From: Candidatus Hydrogenedentota bacterium
Lineage (GTDB): Bacteria > Hydrogenedentota > Hydrogenedentia > Hydrogenedentales > SLHB01
NCBI GenBank assembly: GCA_016215105.1
Contig: JACRLJ010000033.1
Location: 18,951-82,950, forward strand
Length of the DNA stretch: 64,000 nt
Direction of reading: 5' to 3'
Under the pieces are notes generated by a model that did no database searches, was not told where the DNA came from, and worked only from the letters and a program-made list of their open reading frames with translations. Position 1 is the stretch's first letter. Each line of letters opens with the position of its first letter. Both the position numbers and the translations under genes were made by a program. Positions 62,586 to 64,000 of this stretch are shown piece by piece.

Positions 62586-63878
62586 TTAAACCGTGCGCGA
62601 AAACAGTTTGAATCCGGCGGGACGCTTGATATAGGCGTCAAACAGCATCGCGACATTGCGAATGAAGATCTGTCCCAATGGAAGTACCTGCAGATTTCCA
62701 TTGTCCCGCGCCACGAACCCTTGCTCCTCGAATTCGTGCAGCGCCTGGTCCTCTGTCGCAAAATAGTCGCGGTACTGCACGCCCAGCTTGCGCTCCAGCA
62801 TCGCCGTGTCCAAATAGAAATTACACATGATCTGCCGTATTACCCAGCGGCGTATCACGTCGTCGCGCGTAAGAACACACCCGCTATGCGTCGCGAAACG
62901 GCCTGCTTCAATCGCCTCTTCATAGGTGGACAACTTCTTTTCGTTCTGCGCATAGGATCCGCCGATCTCGCCAATGGCCGACGTCCCTATCCCCAACATC
63001 TCCGAGGCCGGCACCACCGTATAGCCCATGAAATTCCGGTGCAGACGCCGTTCGTCCAACGCCGCCGACAACTCGTCCGTCGGCAGCGCAAAATGGTCCA
63101 TCCCTATCGCCCGGTATCCGCCCCCGACCAGCATTCGCCGCGCCATCGCAAACAACTCGTATTTCTCAGGTCCCGTCGGCAACGCCGTCGCATCAATGCG
63201 CCGTTGGTTGCGCAGTTTCTCGGGCAGATGCGCGTAACTGTATATCGCCAGGCGATCCGGTCGTACGTCGAGTATAGATTCAATCGTGCGCGCCCATCCC
63301 TCGGGCTTCTGGCCGGGCAATCCGTACACTAAGTCGATGTTGATACCGTCGAAACCGGCCTCCCGCGACCACGCGCAAAGTTGCCGTGCCTCGAACTCGG
63401 TCTGATTCCGGTGAATTTCGACCTGCACCCCCGGATCAAAATCCTGCACCCCCATGCTGATCCGGTTGAACCCCAGCTCCCGAAGCGTCTCGATTTGCCC
63501 GCGTGTCGTAACCCGAGGGTCGACCTCGAGCGCCACTTCCGCCGCCGGGTCTATCGAAAACAGCCGCGCAATCGTCCCATGAAGCCGCCGAATTTGCGGA
63601 ATATCGAGGTAGGTCGGTGTCCCGCCACCCCAATGCAGTTGTTTGACGGTTCTGCGGCCCTTCAACGCCTCCGCGGCCATCGCCAGCTCGCGCTCGACGT
63701 ACCCCAGATAGGTCTCGGCAACCCCCGCCTTTTTCGCAATAACGACGTTGCAGCCGCAAAACGCGCAACGTTCATGGCAAAACGGGATATGGACATACAG
63801 CGACAGCGGCTCGTCTGGACGCGACGCCGCATCCGCCAGCGCGCCGCGGTATTCTGCGTCGCCAAAATCCTCGCGCCA
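62586..63878 (-). CDS. hemN: oxygen-independent coproporphyrinogen III oxidase, 5' end disrupted at about 63880
   Basis: Manual upstream translation WREDFGDAEYRGALADAASRPDEPLSLYVHIPFCHERCAFCGCNVVIAKKAGV then MAAEALKGRRTVKQLHWGGGTPTYL; in-frame TAA at 63879-63881. Confidence 0.85.
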   Translation of the reverse strand, partial: WREDFGDAEYRGALADAASRPDEPLSLYVHIPFCHERCAFCGCNVVIAKKAGVAETYLGYVERELAMAAEALKGRRTVKQLHWGGGTPTYLDIPQIRRLHGTIARLFSIDPAAEVALEVDPRVTTRGQIETLRELGFNRISMGVQDFDPGVQVEIHRNQTEFEARQLCAWSREAGFDGINIDLVYGLPGQKPEGWARTIESILDVRPDRLAIYSYAHLPEKLRNQRRIDATALPTGPEKYELFAMARRMLVGGGYRAIGMDHFALPTDELSAALDERRLHRNFMGYTVVPASEMLGIGTSAIGEIGGSYAQNEKKLSTYEEAIEAGRFATHSGCVLTRDDVIRRWVIRQIMCNFYLDTAMLERKLGVQYRDYFATEDQALHEFEEQGFVARDNGNLQVLPLGQIFIRNVAMLFDAYIKRPAGFKLFSRTV

Positions 63879-63881
63879 TTA

Positions 63882-64000
63882 CGGCGCCGTCGGGTCGGAC
63901 GGTGATCTGCGACGTAGCGGGCGGCACGGTAATGTCGCCGCCGCTGCCGGCCACCGGAAGGCCGCCGATGTTTTGGAGGCGTCCCTCGGCGCCGAGCCCG
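63882..64000 (-). pseudogene. flagellar basal-body rod protein FlgF/FlgG-like fragment
   Basis: GLGAEGRLQNIGGLPVAGSGGDITVPPATSQITVRPDGAV, then reads out of frame into hemN. Confidence 0.55.

Overview
64 kb of a high-GC, Gram-negative-type bacterial chromosome. Gene content (H-X9-DG prepilin-like protein, DUF1573, DUF1580, secreted glycan-degradation proteins, ABC permease/CPBP fusion) suggests a Hydrogenedentota/Planctomycetes-like lineage; this placement is an inference. Host genes include pal/cpoB, an ABC transporter, lysA-like, radA-disA, pyrF-pyrE, GH20 and other glycan enzymes, xylulokinase, a polyprenyl synthetase, metY and a metX-metW fusion, dusB, a type III PKS operon, thiC, and a hemY/hemG-like plus hemN pair. 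The main accessory feature is a 12.0 kb integrative element (about 4646-16710) inserted in a tRNA-Arg(CCG) gene. It is bounded by an exact 50-bp direct repeat and carries a tyrosine integrase, a DUF1580-like DNA-binding protein, a prim-pol, an ATPase/helicase, a chain of tiny overlapping ORFs and a short tail module (gp10-like protein, small tail-type protein, tape measure). No terminase, portal or capsid gene was recognised. A second theme is several families of strictly periodic short tandem repeats. Heptamer arrays occur at 17.68, 18.25, 50.42 and 51.54 kb, and two of them flank a four-helix-bundle (S23/IVP-like) gene in inverted orientation. Nonamer arrays occur at 11.07/11.15, 21.1, 22.58 and 55.57 kb. 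Likely decay or assembly events are an ankyrin gene with an in-frame TAG, a 5'-truncated araD-like gene, and a flgF/hemN chimeric junction at about 63.88 kb. All calls come from reading the sequence and the supplied translations; no database search was run.
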